Origin: Rhynchopus euleeides
Taxonomy: Eukaryota > Euglenozoa > Diplonemea > Diplonemida > Diplonemidae
DNA length: 64,000 nucleotides
Direction: 5' to 3'
Assembly (NCBI GenBank): GCA_963210315.1
Contig: OY723287.1
Coordinates: 1,674,001 to 1,738,000, forward strand
Part shown: piece after piece, positions 43,051 to 52,086 of the stretch
Position numbering within the stretch: position 1 is the first letter of the stretch
How the letters are laid out: every line of letters starts with the position of its first letter
Made by a program: the position numbers and the translations under genes
The notes under the pieces: generated by a model
What the model was told of the DNA's origin: nothing
Seen by the model: the letters and a program-made list of their open reading frames with translations, nothing else
Databases searched by the model: none

Positions 43051-44166
43051 ATGTCGGACATGCACCCCCACGACATGGACTGGTTGGGGGTGCCAGTCGT
43101 GACGGGGTACGGGGATCCGGAAGTGGCAGTGGACACCTGCGTGTTCACGCCACACTGCCAGGCGGAGCACACCTCGCGGGGAAGGGGCCATTGCAGCACT
43201 TGCGGGCGGGCGGCCTGTAAGACCTGCATCCGGGCTTTCCTCCCGAAAAACGTGTCTGGGGATTTTGTGCAGGGTTTGGGGGAACCGACGTGGGTGTGCC
43301 CGATGTGCGCGATGGAGCAACATCGCGACAATCCCCCGGGGGACACTCGGGATCCCGACTCCCTGTCCCTCTCGGAGGACCCCCACGACGCGTCGCTGGG
43401 GGCGTCGGACGACGAGTCGTCGCTGAGGCAGCCGGGTGTCGACACACAGGGGGAACTGCGCGCGACGATCGCCGCTTTGGCAAAACGGGTGGACACGCTA
43501 GAGCGCGAGAAGCCCCCCCTCCTTTTGCGGATCCAGCAACTGGAGTTTGAGACTAAAAATCTCAAAAAGCAGCTGGGGGCCACCCTGGCACCGGAGTTCT
43601 CGCCTCACACAGTGGGGACATGGCGGGACCTGGAGGTGCCCGCGATCCGGGAGAAGATCCGGGACAGATGCAGGAAGGCCTTCAGGGAAGACGCCCTGCC
43701 CGTGAACATCGAGGACGCGAAGGCGTACGAGTACGACGTCGCACAGTATCTCAGCACACTGACGAACACACTGGACCTCATCACCGACGGCGAACCCCCG
43801 AAGGAGGGCATCATCCGCATGCTGCACTCCAACATCAACCAGCTGACAGGGATTACGCAGCTGGGGCTGTACGGCCCGAAGCACCGGAGGGAGTACGTGG
43901 CGAGGGCTGAAATCATCGCGCCAAAGGATTTCTCGGAGACGGCCCAGCGGCGCCTGCTGAAAGGAGTGGCTGAAGAGGCAAAGAAGGAGGGGGAGCACCG
44001 CGGACGGGACGGGGACAGGAGGGACCGTGACTACCGGAACTCACGCCAGCAGAGGTCCGTCCCGGCCCACAGCCGCGACAGGAAGCAGGCAGCACCACCT
44101 ACGACTCGCGATCGTGACTGGGACAGAAAGGCGCCGGGCGGAAAGCCGGGAAAGGACCGGCAGTGA
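43051..44166 (+). CDS. Element E copy 1 gag-like protein
   Basis: 371 codons from the ATG at 43051, directly after the last minisatellite unit; an upstream in-frame extension reads only leader repeat. An N-terminal Cys/His finger (residues about 25-90: CVFTPHC, CSTC, CKTC, CPMC) precedes an acidic stretch, a coiled coil and the FSPHTVGTWR block shared with elements C and D. The C-terminus is rich in Arg/Asp/Lys. The stop is TGA followed by CTG, and the recombinase continues in the same frame with no further stop, so readthrough would give a gag-YR fusion. Presumed nucleocapsid-like role. Confidence 0.75.
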   Translation: MSDMHPHDMDWLGVPVVTGYGDPEVAVDTCVFTPHCQAEHTSRGRGHCSTCGRAACKTCIRAFLPKNVSGDFVQGLGEPTWVCPMCAMEQHRDNPPGDTRDPDSLSLSEDPHDASLGASDDESSLRQPGVDTQGELRATIAALAKRVDTLEREKPPLLLRIQQLEFETKNLKKQLGATLAPEFSPHTVGTWRDLEVPAIREKIRDRCRKAFREDALPVNIEDAKAYEYDVAQYLSTLTNTLDLITDGEPPKEGIIRMLHSNINQLTGITQLGLYGPKHRREYVARAEIIAPKDFSETAQRRLLKGVAEEAKKEGEHRGRDGDRRDRDYRNSRQQRSVPAHSRDRKQAAPPTTRDRDWDRKAPGGKPGKDRQ

Positions 44167-46868
44167 CTGGCCTTGAGGCCGGTCCCTCCACCTCCCGCAC
44201 CGATGCAGCGGGAAGCAACAGAACCCCCCCTGACAACAACTCAGCGAGAGAAGATTTTAAGATCGGCAAGGCAGACACTGGCGGACTGCCTCTCGGAGTC
44301 ATATTGGCGCAGCATCAGGAGCTGTTACAGACGGTACCGAAGGTTCAAGGAAAACTGGGAAAAGGGGAGGGGGCGGATCTCCCACGACATGGCAATCATC
44401 CTCTGGACGGCAAAACTCCGATGCATCGACTCGAGGACACGGAGCACAGCGCTGCAGTACACGGTCAACATCGGAGCGGCACTGAAGCGGTACGAGGGGG
44501 TGCAGCTCGGGGAGAGCCAGGAACTCATGGATTACAGAAGGGGACTCAAGAAACAGGGTGCTCTGCGGGCCCAGCAGCAGAAGCCCCCTGCGACGGCCCC
44601 GGAGGTGGAAGACATCATCGAAGCGGAGAGGCGGAGTTTAGTACAGCTGGCCATCTCAATCTGCTGGGCGGGGGCGGCGCGTCTGGCAGACGTGCGGGGT
44701 TTGTTGGCGAAGGAGGTGCGTATCCGGGCGGACGGGGTGGTGGCGGTGCAGTGGTGCAACACAAAGGGGGACCCATGGAAGCTCGGTCGTTTCACGGGTC
44801 TGGAGCTGCCACCAAAACAGCTCGGACGTCTCCGCCGCCTCCTGTCATCCACAACGAGCCCCCTGCAGTGCCTTTTCGAGGGGGTGTCTTACCACAAGGT
44901 GGCGAGGGCGGTGAAACGCATCAACCCTGCTCTGACCCCACATTCACTACGTCGGGGAGCGATACATCATTTGGCCCTGCAGGGGACGCCGTTGGACGAC
45001 ATCCAAACACTGAGCAGACACGCAACAAAGGAGGCCATGTTGAGGTACTGCCCGACAGCGGCGCTGGAGCAGGTGTCACGCACGGCAGCCACGTCCCGAA
45101 AAATGCGCGGAACGGGGACACAGTGACCAATCACCTTCTGCGGGCAAAGATCCCCTCGCTGTCCTGGCTACCTAGAACGCGAAAGTACGTGAGGGACGGC
45201 AGCATTCCACCAGAGGGGTCACAGGAGCAGGTCGATGCCTCGGGTCTGCATGACGACACGTTTGGGCCTGGCCTGGACACGCTGTACGACGACTGCTTCG
45301 CAGTGAGGGTATCATCTCGGAGGGCGCGGCCCCCCGCCACTAGATCCACACCGGCGCCGGGCACGGACTACATCGCGCCGATCTGCAGCAGTTTCTTGAA
45401 CCTCGACAGGCTGCGGGAGCTGGACACCACAGGGGAGCTTGACGGCGTCCTCGACATGATCACGGACCCCGCGGCATTCTACTCGAAGTTCATCCCGGGT
45501 GCCATCAAGCGGATTAAATCACAGCCCGACGCGTGCGACAAAGTCTCAAGACATCTGCGGACACACCTCAGCGCTTTGATCGGTTTCGAAGTCCTCGAGA
45601 CCGCCCCGCAGAGTTTGGTGCTGCACGCATTCACAGTGCCAAAGAAGTCGGGGGGTTTGCGTTTCGTGCTGGATGGAAGACCACTCAACGCCCTCATGAC
45701 GCACCCATTCGACATGCGCCTCCCTCCGATCACCGACGTGATAGATCAAATTACATCGCACAGCTGGGCAGCACTGGCTGATGGGAAGAGCTGGTTCTAC
45801 CAGTTTCCCGTGCACCCGGAAATCCGCGAATACTTCGGGGTGAACGTGGGTGACCGTCGAGGGGATTATGTCCGCACACGTCTGAAAGCGTTGTGCATGG
45901 GGTGGTCATTCGCACCCTGCATCGCGCACCGCTCCGCCCGGGTCCTCCTGCCACAGGAAGAGGGGGCCACGTGGGTGGATAACTTCATTGTGTTGGGGGG
46001 GTCGGAGGAAGGAGTACAGAGTTCGTTTGACGCTTTCCTCCACCGGTGCGCCGAGACCAACGCTGTGATGAACCTCGATGACCCAGACTACGGGCACCCG
46101 GTGCAGCGATTCACCTCGTTCGGGATCGCGTTCGATCTGAGAAACCACCGCTACAGATCAGACGAATCATGGCTGGAGAAGTTCCTGTCGGGGACAGAGT
46201 TGAGGGCAGTTGTCGGGGGGAAGCCCGCTACACCAAGAGAGATCTTCAAAGTCGTGGGGGGTTTGGTGTGGCATGCCTACACGACGAAGGCCCACCTGTG
46301 TTTCCTCCCGTCAACCCTGACTTTCATGAAGGACATTGCAGCTGCCTCAGTCGATGACCGGGGCGCGTGGGATCGCCAGGTGGCGGTCCGACCCTCAGTG
46401 CGAGCCGAGATCAAGATGCGTACTCACCGCATGCGGGCCAACTTTTGGGTACTTCGACCGCCGACGGACGCAGTAACAGTGTGGTCTGACGCGTCATCGA
46501 CGCGCTGGGGGGTTCTCATCGACACAGCCGCTCCGCTCGTGGCATACGAAGATTTCCAGGGGCCGAGTTCCGGGCACCACATATACCTGAAGGAGGCACA
46601 CGCGGCGCGCCAGGCAGTACGCCTTACCGCCCTACACTATACGAACAAGCGGGTACGTCTGATGGTCGACAACCTACCCCTCGTGCACTCAATACAGCGG
46701 GGGCATTCGTCATCGTTCGTGGCAAACGGAATACTTGCGGATCTCTTCACGGTTGCACAGGGCGCTGAGCTCTGCATCGAATGCATGTGGGTCCCAACTG
46801 ATGAGCAGAAAGCAGATCAGTACACCCGGGGGTCGTCATCAGAGCACTACGTCCGCATTCCGCCCTAG
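44163..46868 (+). CDS. Element E copy 1 reverse transcriptase / RNase H
   Basis: 901-codon open frame, -1 relative to YR, whose gene it fully overlaps; recognisable homology starts near residue 400 (after 45360). RT: FTVPKKSGGLRFVLDGRPLN, motif A LADGKSWFYQF (Asp540), MGWSFAPCIAHRSARVLLP, motif C WVDNF (Asp606-Asn607). RNase H: WSDASS (Asp776), YLKEAHAA (Glu811), VDNLPLV (Asp836), KADQYTRG (Asp885). The D-to-N change at the second RT carboxylate recurs in elements C and D. The native start is unknown; -1 frameshifting out of YR is a reasonable guess. The stop lies 61 bases before B1. Confidence 0.85.
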   Translation: MTGLEAGPSTSRTDAAGSNRTPPDNNSAREDFKIGKADTGGLPLGVILAQHQELLQTVPKVQGKLGKGEGADLPRHGNHPLDGKTPMHRLEDTEHSAAVHGQHRSGTEAVRGGAARGEPGTHGLQKGTQETGCSAGPAAEAPCDGPGGGRHHRSGEAEFSTAGHLNLLGGGGASGRRAGFVGEGGAYPGGRGGGGAVVQHKGGPMEARSFHGSGAATKTARTSPPPPVIHNEPPAVPFRGGVLPQGGEGGETHQPCSDPTFTTSGSDTSFGPAGDAVGRHPNTEQTRNKGGHVEVLPDSGAGAGVTHGSHVPKNARNGDTVTNHLLRAKIPSLSWLPRTRKYVRDGSIPPEGSQEQVDASGLHDDTFGPGLDTLYDDCFAVRVSSRRARPPATRSTPAPGTDYIAPICSSFLNLDRLRELDTTGELDGVLDMITDPAAFYSKFIPGAIKRIKSQPDACDKVSRHLRTHLSALIGFEVLETAPQSLVLHAFTVPKKSGGLRFVLDGRPLNALMTHPFDMRLPPITDVIDQITSHSWAALADGKSWFYQFPVHPEIREYFGVNVGDRRGDYVRTRLKALCMGWSFAPCIAHRSARVLLPQEEGATWVDNFIVLGGSEEGVQSSFDAFLHRCAETNAVMNLDDPDYGHPVQRFTSFGIAFDLRNHRYRSDESWLEKFLSGTELRAVVGGKPATPREIFKVVGGLVWHAYTTKAHLCFLPSTLTFMKDIAAASVDDRGAWDRQVAVRPSVRAEIKMRTHRMRANFWVLRPPTDAVTVWSDASSTRWGVLIDTAAPLVAYEDFQGPSSGHHIYLKEAHAARQAVRLTALHYTNKRVRLMVDNLPLVHSIQRGHSSSFVANGILADLFTVAQGAELCIECMWVPTDEQKADQYTRGSSSEHYVRIPP
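44203..45126 (+). CDS. Element E copy 1 tyrosine recombinase
   Basis: 307 codons counted from the first ATG (44203); the frame is open back to the gag TGA at 44164. The N-terminal helical part carries LSESYWRSIRSCYRRYRRF. Catalytic residues by alignment with YR enzymes: Arg160 (GAARLADV), Lys in WCNTKGDPWKLG, His247 and Arg250 (HSLRRGA), His273 (SRHATKEA) and the Tyr282 nucleophile (MLRYCP). The set appears complete. It should insert a circular cDNA at a short core, in keeping with the lack of target-site duplication and with the head-to-tail pair seen here. Confidence 0.85.
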   Translation: MQREATEPPLTTTQREKILRSARQTLADCLSESYWRSIRSCYRRYRRFKENWEKGRGRISHDMAIILWTAKLRCIDSRTRSTALQYTVNIGAALKRYEGVQLGESQELMDYRRGLKKQGALRAQQQKPPATAPEVEDIIEAERRSLVQLAISICWAGAARLADVRGLLAKEVRIRADGVVAVQWCNTKGDPWKLGRFTGLELPPKQLGRLRRLLSSTTSPLQCLFEGVSYHKVARAVKRINPALTPHSLRRGAIHHLALQGTPLDDIQTLSRHATKEAMLRYCPTAALEQVSRTAATSRKMRGTGTQ

Positions 46869-46929
46869 ACTCCACCGGCCATCTAACAAAACGCGTGGCG
46901 TCCCTTGGCCCAAGGGCCCTCAGGGTCCT

Positions 46930-46993
46930 AGGTGGAAGCGATCAATGCAAAAATCATCTGAAAGGAAGACTCGAGAGACTGCTGCTGTATTTT
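46930..46993 (+). repeat. Element E repeat B (B1 of copy 1)
   Basis: AGGTGGAAGCGATCAATGCA to GACTGCTGCTGTATTTT, 64 bases. Also at 52087-52150 and 52482-52545. It joins directly to the A repeat of copy 2. Confidence 0.85.
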
Positions 46994-47297
46994 GGTAAAA
47001 CACACCCCGTGTGGTAGAGAAAATACGGCAAGAGTCTCGGTGGGTCGGAAGAGCAGATGGTTCCCGCAACAGCTCCCGGGGAGCGGCGGGTATTTCGCAT
47101 AGGATGCCGGATGTGTGAACACGTTTGTGCGGTTTGCCCTGTGTTGTGTGAACATATGTGTATGTGTGTGTGTATGCTCCACCCAACCCGACACATTTTC
47201 TGTACTTCAGACAGGTAAGGTCACTCGACACGCGGGGGGGGGGGGGGGGTTTTGTTGTGTGTTTTTTCTGCCAGCCGACATCACTAGCGCCAGCGAG
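46990..47297 (+). repeat. Element E repeat A, second copy (shared)
   Basis: Acts as A2 of copy 1 and A1 of copy 2. Same sequence as 41833-42140, including the G run. Confidence 0.85.
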
Positions 47298-48207
47298 AAA
47301 AAAAAAATAAAAAAAATAAAAAATAAAAAAAAAATAAAGCGATTTACTAATCGCCAACTCGCGATCAGGCGTTTCCAGGCAGAAAACAGTGCGTGCTAGA
47401 TCACGGTTTGTTACGACAGAGCGACCAGAGCAGACTTCGACGCAGGTGCTAGATCACCGCCTTTTACCACAGAGCGACCAGAGCAGACTTCGACGCAGGT
47501 GCTAGATCACCGAATTTTTTACGACAGAGCGATCAGAGCAGACTCGACGTAGGTGCTAGATCACCGCCTTTTACCACAGAGCGACCAGAGCAGACTTCGA
47601 CGCAGGTGCTAGATCACCGAATTTTTTACGACAGAGCGATCAGAGCAGACTCGACGTAGGTGCTAGATCACCGCCTTTTACCACAGAGCGACCAGAGCAG
47701 ACTTCGACGCAGGTGCTAGATCACCGCCTTTTACCACAGAGCGACCAGAGCAGATTTCGACGCAGGTGCTAGATCACCGAATTTTTTACGACAGAGCGAT
47801 CAGAGCAGACTCGACGTAGGTGCTAGATCACCCCTTTTACCACAGAGCGACCAGAGCAGACTTCGACGCAGGTGCTAGATCACCGAATTTTTTACGACAG
47901 AGCGATCAGAGCAGACTCGACGTAGGTGCTAGATCACCGCCTTTTACCACAGAGCGACCAGAGCAGACTTCGACGCAGGTGCTAGATCACCGCCTTTTAC
48001 CACAGAGCGACCAGAGCAGATTTCGACGCAGGTGCTAGATCACCGAATTTTTTACGACAGAGCGATCAGAGCAGACTCGACGTAGGTGCTAGATCACCGC
48101 TTTTTACCACAGAGCGACCAGAGCAGACTTCGACGCAGGTGCTAGATCACCGAATTTTTCTACGACAGAGCGATCAGAGCAGACTCGACGCAGGTGCTAG
48201 ATCACCC
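47298..48207 (+). repeat. Element E copy 2 leader minisatellite
   Basis: Same A-rich tract and same order of 53-54 base units as 42141-43050. Confidence 0.85.
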
Positions 48208-49323
48208 ATGTCGGACATGCACCCCCACGACATGGACTGGTTGGGGGTGCCAGTCGTGACGGGGTACGGGGATCCGGAAGTGGCAGTGGACACCTGCGTG
48301 TTCACGCCACACTGCCAGGCGGAGCACACCTCGCGGGGAAGGGGCCATTGCAGCACTTGCGGGCGGGCGGCCTGTAAGACCTGCATCCGGGCTTTCCTCC
48401 CGAAAAACGTGTCTGGGGATTTTGTGCAGGGTTTGGGGGAACCGACGTGGGTGTGCCCGATGTGCGCGATGGAGCAACATCGCGACAATCCCCCGGGGGA
48501 CACTCGGGATCCCGACTCCCTGTCCCTCTCGGAGGACCCCCACGACGCGTCGCTGGGGGCGTCGGACGACGAGTCGTCGCTGAGGCAGCCGGGTGTCGAC
48601 ACACAGGGGGAACTGCGCGCGACGATCGCCGCTTTGGCAAAACGGGTGGACACGCTAGAGCGCGAGAAGCCCCCCCTCCTTTTGCGGATCCAGCAACTGG
48701 AGTTTGAGACTAAAAATCTCAAAAAGCAGCTGGGGGCCACCCTGGCACCGGAGTTCTCGCCTCACACAGTGGGGACATGGCGGGACCTGGAGGTGCCCGC
48801 GATCCGGGAGAAGATCCGGGACAGATGCAGGAAGGCCTTCAGGGAAGACGCCCTGCCCGTGAACATCGAGGACGCGAAGGCGTACGAGTACGACGTCGCA
48901 CAGTATCTCAGCACACTGACGAACACACTGGACCTCATCACCGACGGCGAACCCCCGAAGGAGGGCATCATCCGCATGCTGCACTCCAACATCAACCAGC
49001 TGACAGGGATTACGCAGCTGGGGCTGTACGGCCCGAAGCACCGGAGGGAGTACGTGGCGAGGGCTGAAATCATCGCGCCAAAGGATTTCTCGGAGACGGC
49101 CCAGCGGCGCCTGCTGAAAGGAGTGGCTGAAGAGGCAAAGAAGGAGGGGGAGCACCGCGGACGGGACGGGGACAGGAGGGACCGTGACTACCGGAACTCA
49201 CGCCAGCAGAGGTCCGTCCCGGCCCACAGCCGCGACAGGAAGCAGGCAGCACCACCTACGACTCGCGATCGTGACTGGGACAGAAAGGCGCCGGGCGGAA
49301 AGCCGGGAAAGGACCGGCAGTGA
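48208..49323 (+). CDS. Element E copy 2 gag-like protein
   Basis: Same 371-residue protein as at 43051-44166: N-terminal Cys/His finger, coiled coil, FSPHTVGTWR block, basic tail and the TGA-CTG stop context. I saw no amino-acid difference from copy 1. Confidence 0.75.
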   Translation: MSDMHPHDMDWLGVPVVTGYGDPEVAVDTCVFTPHCQAEHTSRGRGHCSTCGRAACKTCIRAFLPKNVSGDFVQGLGEPTWVCPMCAMEQHRDNPPGDTRDPDSLSLSEDPHDASLGASDDESSLRQPGVDTQGELRATIAALAKRVDTLEREKPPLLLRIQQLEFETKNLKKQLGATLAPEFSPHTVGTWRDLEVPAIREKIRDRCRKAFREDALPVNIEDAKAYEYDVAQYLSTLTNTLDLITDGEPPKEGIIRMLHSNINQLTGITQLGLYGPKHRREYVARAEIIAPKDFSETAQRRLLKGVAEEAKKEGEHRGRDGDRRDRDYRNSRQQRSVPAHSRDRKQAAPPTTRDRDWDRKAPGGKPGKDRQ

Positions 49324-52025
49324 CTGGCCTTGAGGCCGGTCCCTCCACCTCCCGCACCGATGCAGCGGGAAGCAACAGAACCCCCCCTGACAACAACTCA
49401 GCGAGAGAAGATTTTAAGATCGGCAAGGCAGACACTGGCGGACTGCCTCTCGGAGTCATATTGGCGCAGCATCAGGAGCTGTTACAGACGGTACCGAAGG
49501 TTCAAGGAAAACTGGGAAAAGGGGAGGGGGCGGATCTCCCACGACATGGCAATCATCCTCTGGACGGCAAAACTCCGATGCATCGACTCGAGGACACGGA
49601 GCACAGCGCTGCAGTACACGGTCAACATCGGAGCGGCACTGAAGCGGTACGAGGGGGTGCAGCTCGGGGAGAGCCAGGAACTCATGGATTACAGAAGGGG
49701 ACTCAAGAAACAGGGTGCTCTGCGGGCCCAGCAGCAGAAGCCCCCTGCGACGGCCCCGGAGGTGGAAGACATCATCGAAGCGGAGAGGCGGAGTTTAGTA
49801 CAGCTGGCCATCTCAATCTGCTGGGCGGGGGCGGCGCGTCTGGCAGACGTGCGGGGTTTGTTGGCGAAGGAGGTGCGTATCCGGGCGGACGGGGTGGTGG
49901 CGGTGCAGTGGTGCAACACAAAGGGGGACCCATGGAAGCTCGGTCGTTTCACGGGTCTGGAGCTGCCACCAAAACAGCTCGGACGTCTCCGCCGCCTCCT
50001 GTCATCCACAACGAGCCCCCTGCAGTGCCTTTTCGAGGGGGTGTCTTACCACAAGGTGGCGAGGGCGGTGAAACGCATCAACCCTGCTCTGACCCCACAT
50101 TCACTACGTCGGGGAGCGATACATCATTTGGCCCTGCAGGGGACGCCGTTGGACGACATCCAAACACTGAGCAGACACGCAACAAAGGAGGCCATGTTGA
50201 GGTACTGCCCGACAGCGGCGCTGGAGCAGGTGTCACGCACGGCAGCCACGTCCCGAAAAATGCGCGGAACGGGGACACAGTGACCAATCACCTTCTGCGG
50301 GCAAAGATCCCCTCGCTGTCCTGGCTACCTAGAACGCGAAAGTACGTGAGGGACGGCAGCATTCCACCAGAGGGGTCACAGGAGCAGGTCGATGCCTCGG
50401 GTCTGCATGACGACACGTTTGGGCCTGGCCTGGACACGCTGTACGACGACTGCTTCGCAGTGAGGGTATCATCTCGGAGGGCGCGGCCCCCCGCCACTAG
50501 ATCCACACCGGCGCCGGGCACGGACTACATCGCGCCGATCTGCAGCAGTTTCTTGAACCTCGACAGGCTGCGGGAGCTGGACACCACAGGGGAGCTTGAC
50601 GGCGTCCTCGACATGATCACGGACCCCGCGGCATTCTACTCGAAGTTCATCCCGGGTGCCATCAAGCGGATTAAATCACAGCCCGACGCGTGCGACAAAG
50701 TCTCAAGACATCTGCGGACACACCTCAGCGCTTTGATCGGTTTCGAAGTCCTCGAGACCGCCCCGCAGAGTTTGGTGCTGCACGCATTCACAGTGCCAAA
50801 GAAGTCGGGGGGTTTGCGTTTCGTGCTGGATGGAAGACCACTCAACGCCCTCATGACGCACCCATTCGACATGCGCCTCCCTCCGATCACCGACGTGATA
50901 GATCAAATTACATCGCACAGCTGGGCAGCACTGGCTGATGGGAAGAGCTGGTTCTACCAGTTTCCCGTGCACCCGGAAATCCGCGAATACTTCGGGGTGA
51001 ACGTGGGTGACCGTCGAGGGGATTATGTCCGCACACGTCTGAAAGCGTTGTGCATGGGGTGGTCATTCGCACCCTGCATCGCGCACCGCTCCGCCCGGGT
51101 CCTCCTGCCACAGGAAGAGGGGGCCACGTGGGTGGATAACTTCATTGTGTTGGGGGGGTCGGAGGAAGGAGTACAGAGTTCGTTTGACGCTTTCCTCCAC
51201 CGGTGCGCCGAGACCAACGCTGTGATGAACCTCGATGACCCAGACTACGGGCACCCGGTGCAGCGATTCACCTCGTTCGGGATCGCGTTCGATCTGAGAA
51301 ACCACCGCTACAGATCAGACGAATCATGGCTGGAGAAGTTCCTGTCGGGGACAGAGTTGAGGGCAGTTGTCGGGGGGAAGCCCGCTACACCAAGAGAGAT
51401 CTTCAAAGTCGTGGGGGGTTTGGTGTGGCATGCCTACACGACGAAGGCCCACCTGTGTTTCCTCCCGTCAACCCTGACTTTCATGAAGGACATTGCAGCT
51501 GCCTCAGTCGATGACCGGGGCGCGTGGGATCGCCAGGTGGCGGTCCGACCCTCAGTGCGAGCCGAGATCAAGATGCGTACTCACCGCATGCGGGCCAACT
51601 TTTGGGTACTTCGACCGCCGACGGACGCAGTAACAGTGTGGTCTGACGCGTCATCGACGCGCTGGGGGGTTCTCATCGACACAGCCGCTCCGCTCGTGGC
51701 ATACGAAGATTTCCAGGGGCCGAGTTCCGGGCACCACATATACCTGAAGGAGGCACACGCGGCGCGCCAGGCAGTACGCCTTACCGCCCTACACTATACG
51801 AACAAGCGGGTACGTCTGATGGTCGACAACCTACCCCTCGTGCACTCAATACAGCGGGGGCATTCGTCATCGTTCGTGGCAAACGGAATACTTGCGGATC
51901 TCTTCACGGTTGCACAGGGCGCTGAGCTCTGCATCGAATGCATGTGGGTCCCAACTGATGAGCAGAAAGCAGATCAGTACACCCGGGGGTCGTCATCAGA
52001 GCACTACGTCCGCATTCCGCCCTAG
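49320..52025 (+). CDS. Element E copy 2 reverse transcriptase / RNase H
   Basis: Same 901-codon frame as copy 1, including the WVDNF motif C box and the four RNase H acidic residues. The stop lies 61 bases before the B repeat at 52087. Confidence 0.85.
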   Translation: MTGLEAGPSTSRTDAAGSNRTPPDNNSAREDFKIGKADTGGLPLGVILAQHQELLQTVPKVQGKLGKGEGADLPRHGNHPLDGKTPMHRLEDTEHSAAVHGQHRSGTEAVRGGAARGEPGTHGLQKGTQETGCSAGPAAEAPCDGPGGGRHHRSGEAEFSTAGHLNLLGGGGASGRRAGFVGEGGAYPGGRGGGGAVVQHKGGPMEARSFHGSGAATKTARTSPPPPVIHNEPPAVPFRGGVLPQGGEGGETHQPCSDPTFTTSGSDTSFGPAGDAVGRHPNTEQTRNKGGHVEVLPDSGAGAGVTHGSHVPKNARNGDTVTNHLLRAKIPSLSWLPRTRKYVRDGSIPPEGSQEQVDASGLHDDTFGPGLDTLYDDCFAVRVSSRRARPPATRSTPAPGTDYIAPICSSFLNLDRLRELDTTGELDGVLDMITDPAAFYSKFIPGAIKRIKSQPDACDKVSRHLRTHLSALIGFEVLETAPQSLVLHAFTVPKKSGGLRFVLDGRPLNALMTHPFDMRLPPITDVIDQITSHSWAALADGKSWFYQFPVHPEIREYFGVNVGDRRGDYVRTRLKALCMGWSFAPCIAHRSARVLLPQEEGATWVDNFIVLGGSEEGVQSSFDAFLHRCAETNAVMNLDDPDYGHPVQRFTSFGIAFDLRNHRYRSDESWLEKFLSGTELRAVVGGKPATPREIFKVVGGLVWHAYTTKAHLCFLPSTLTFMKDIAAASVDDRGAWDRQVAVRPSVRAEIKMRTHRMRANFWVLRPPTDAVTVWSDASSTRWGVLIDTAAPLVAYEDFQGPSSGHHIYLKEAHAARQAVRLTALHYTNKRVRLMVDNLPLVHSIQRGHSSSFVANGILADLFTVAQGAELCIECMWVPTDEQKADQYTRGSSSEHYVRIPP
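49360..50283 (+). CDS. Element E copy 2 tyrosine recombinase
   Basis: Same 307-residue recombinase as copy 1, with Arg160, His247/Arg250, His273 and Tyr282 in place. In frame with gag across its TGA. Confidence 0.85.
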   Translation: MQREATEPPLTTTQREKILRSARQTLADCLSESYWRSIRSCYRRYRRFKENWEKGRGRISHDMAIILWTAKLRCIDSRTRSTALQYTVNIGAALKRYEGVQLGESQELMDYRRGLKKQGALRAQQQKPPATAPEVEDIIEAERRSLVQLAISICWAGAARLADVRGLLAKEVRIRADGVVAVQWCNTKGDPWKLGRFTGLELPPKQLGRLRRLLSSTTSPLQCLFEGVSYHKVARAVKRINPALTPHSLRRGAIHHLALQGTPLDDIQTLSRHATKEAMLRYCPTAALEQVSRTAATSRKMRGTGTQ

Positions 52026-52086
52026 ACTCCACCGGCCATCTAACAAAACGCGTGGCGTCCCTTGGCCCAAGGGCCCTCAGGGTCCT

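Larger units (their letters stand above)
41833..46993 (+). mobile_element. Element E copy 1: tyrosine-recombinase retroelement
   Basis: Repeat A1, leader minisatellite, gag, YR, RT/RNase H, then B1 (46930-46993), which runs straight into the A repeat of copy 2. ORFs and leader recur 5157 bases to the right with no difference that I could see. All three ORFs are open. The T tract at the A edge (TTTTGGTAAAACAC) and the B edge (GCTGCTGTATTTT) is the presumed crossover core. Confidence 0.85.
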
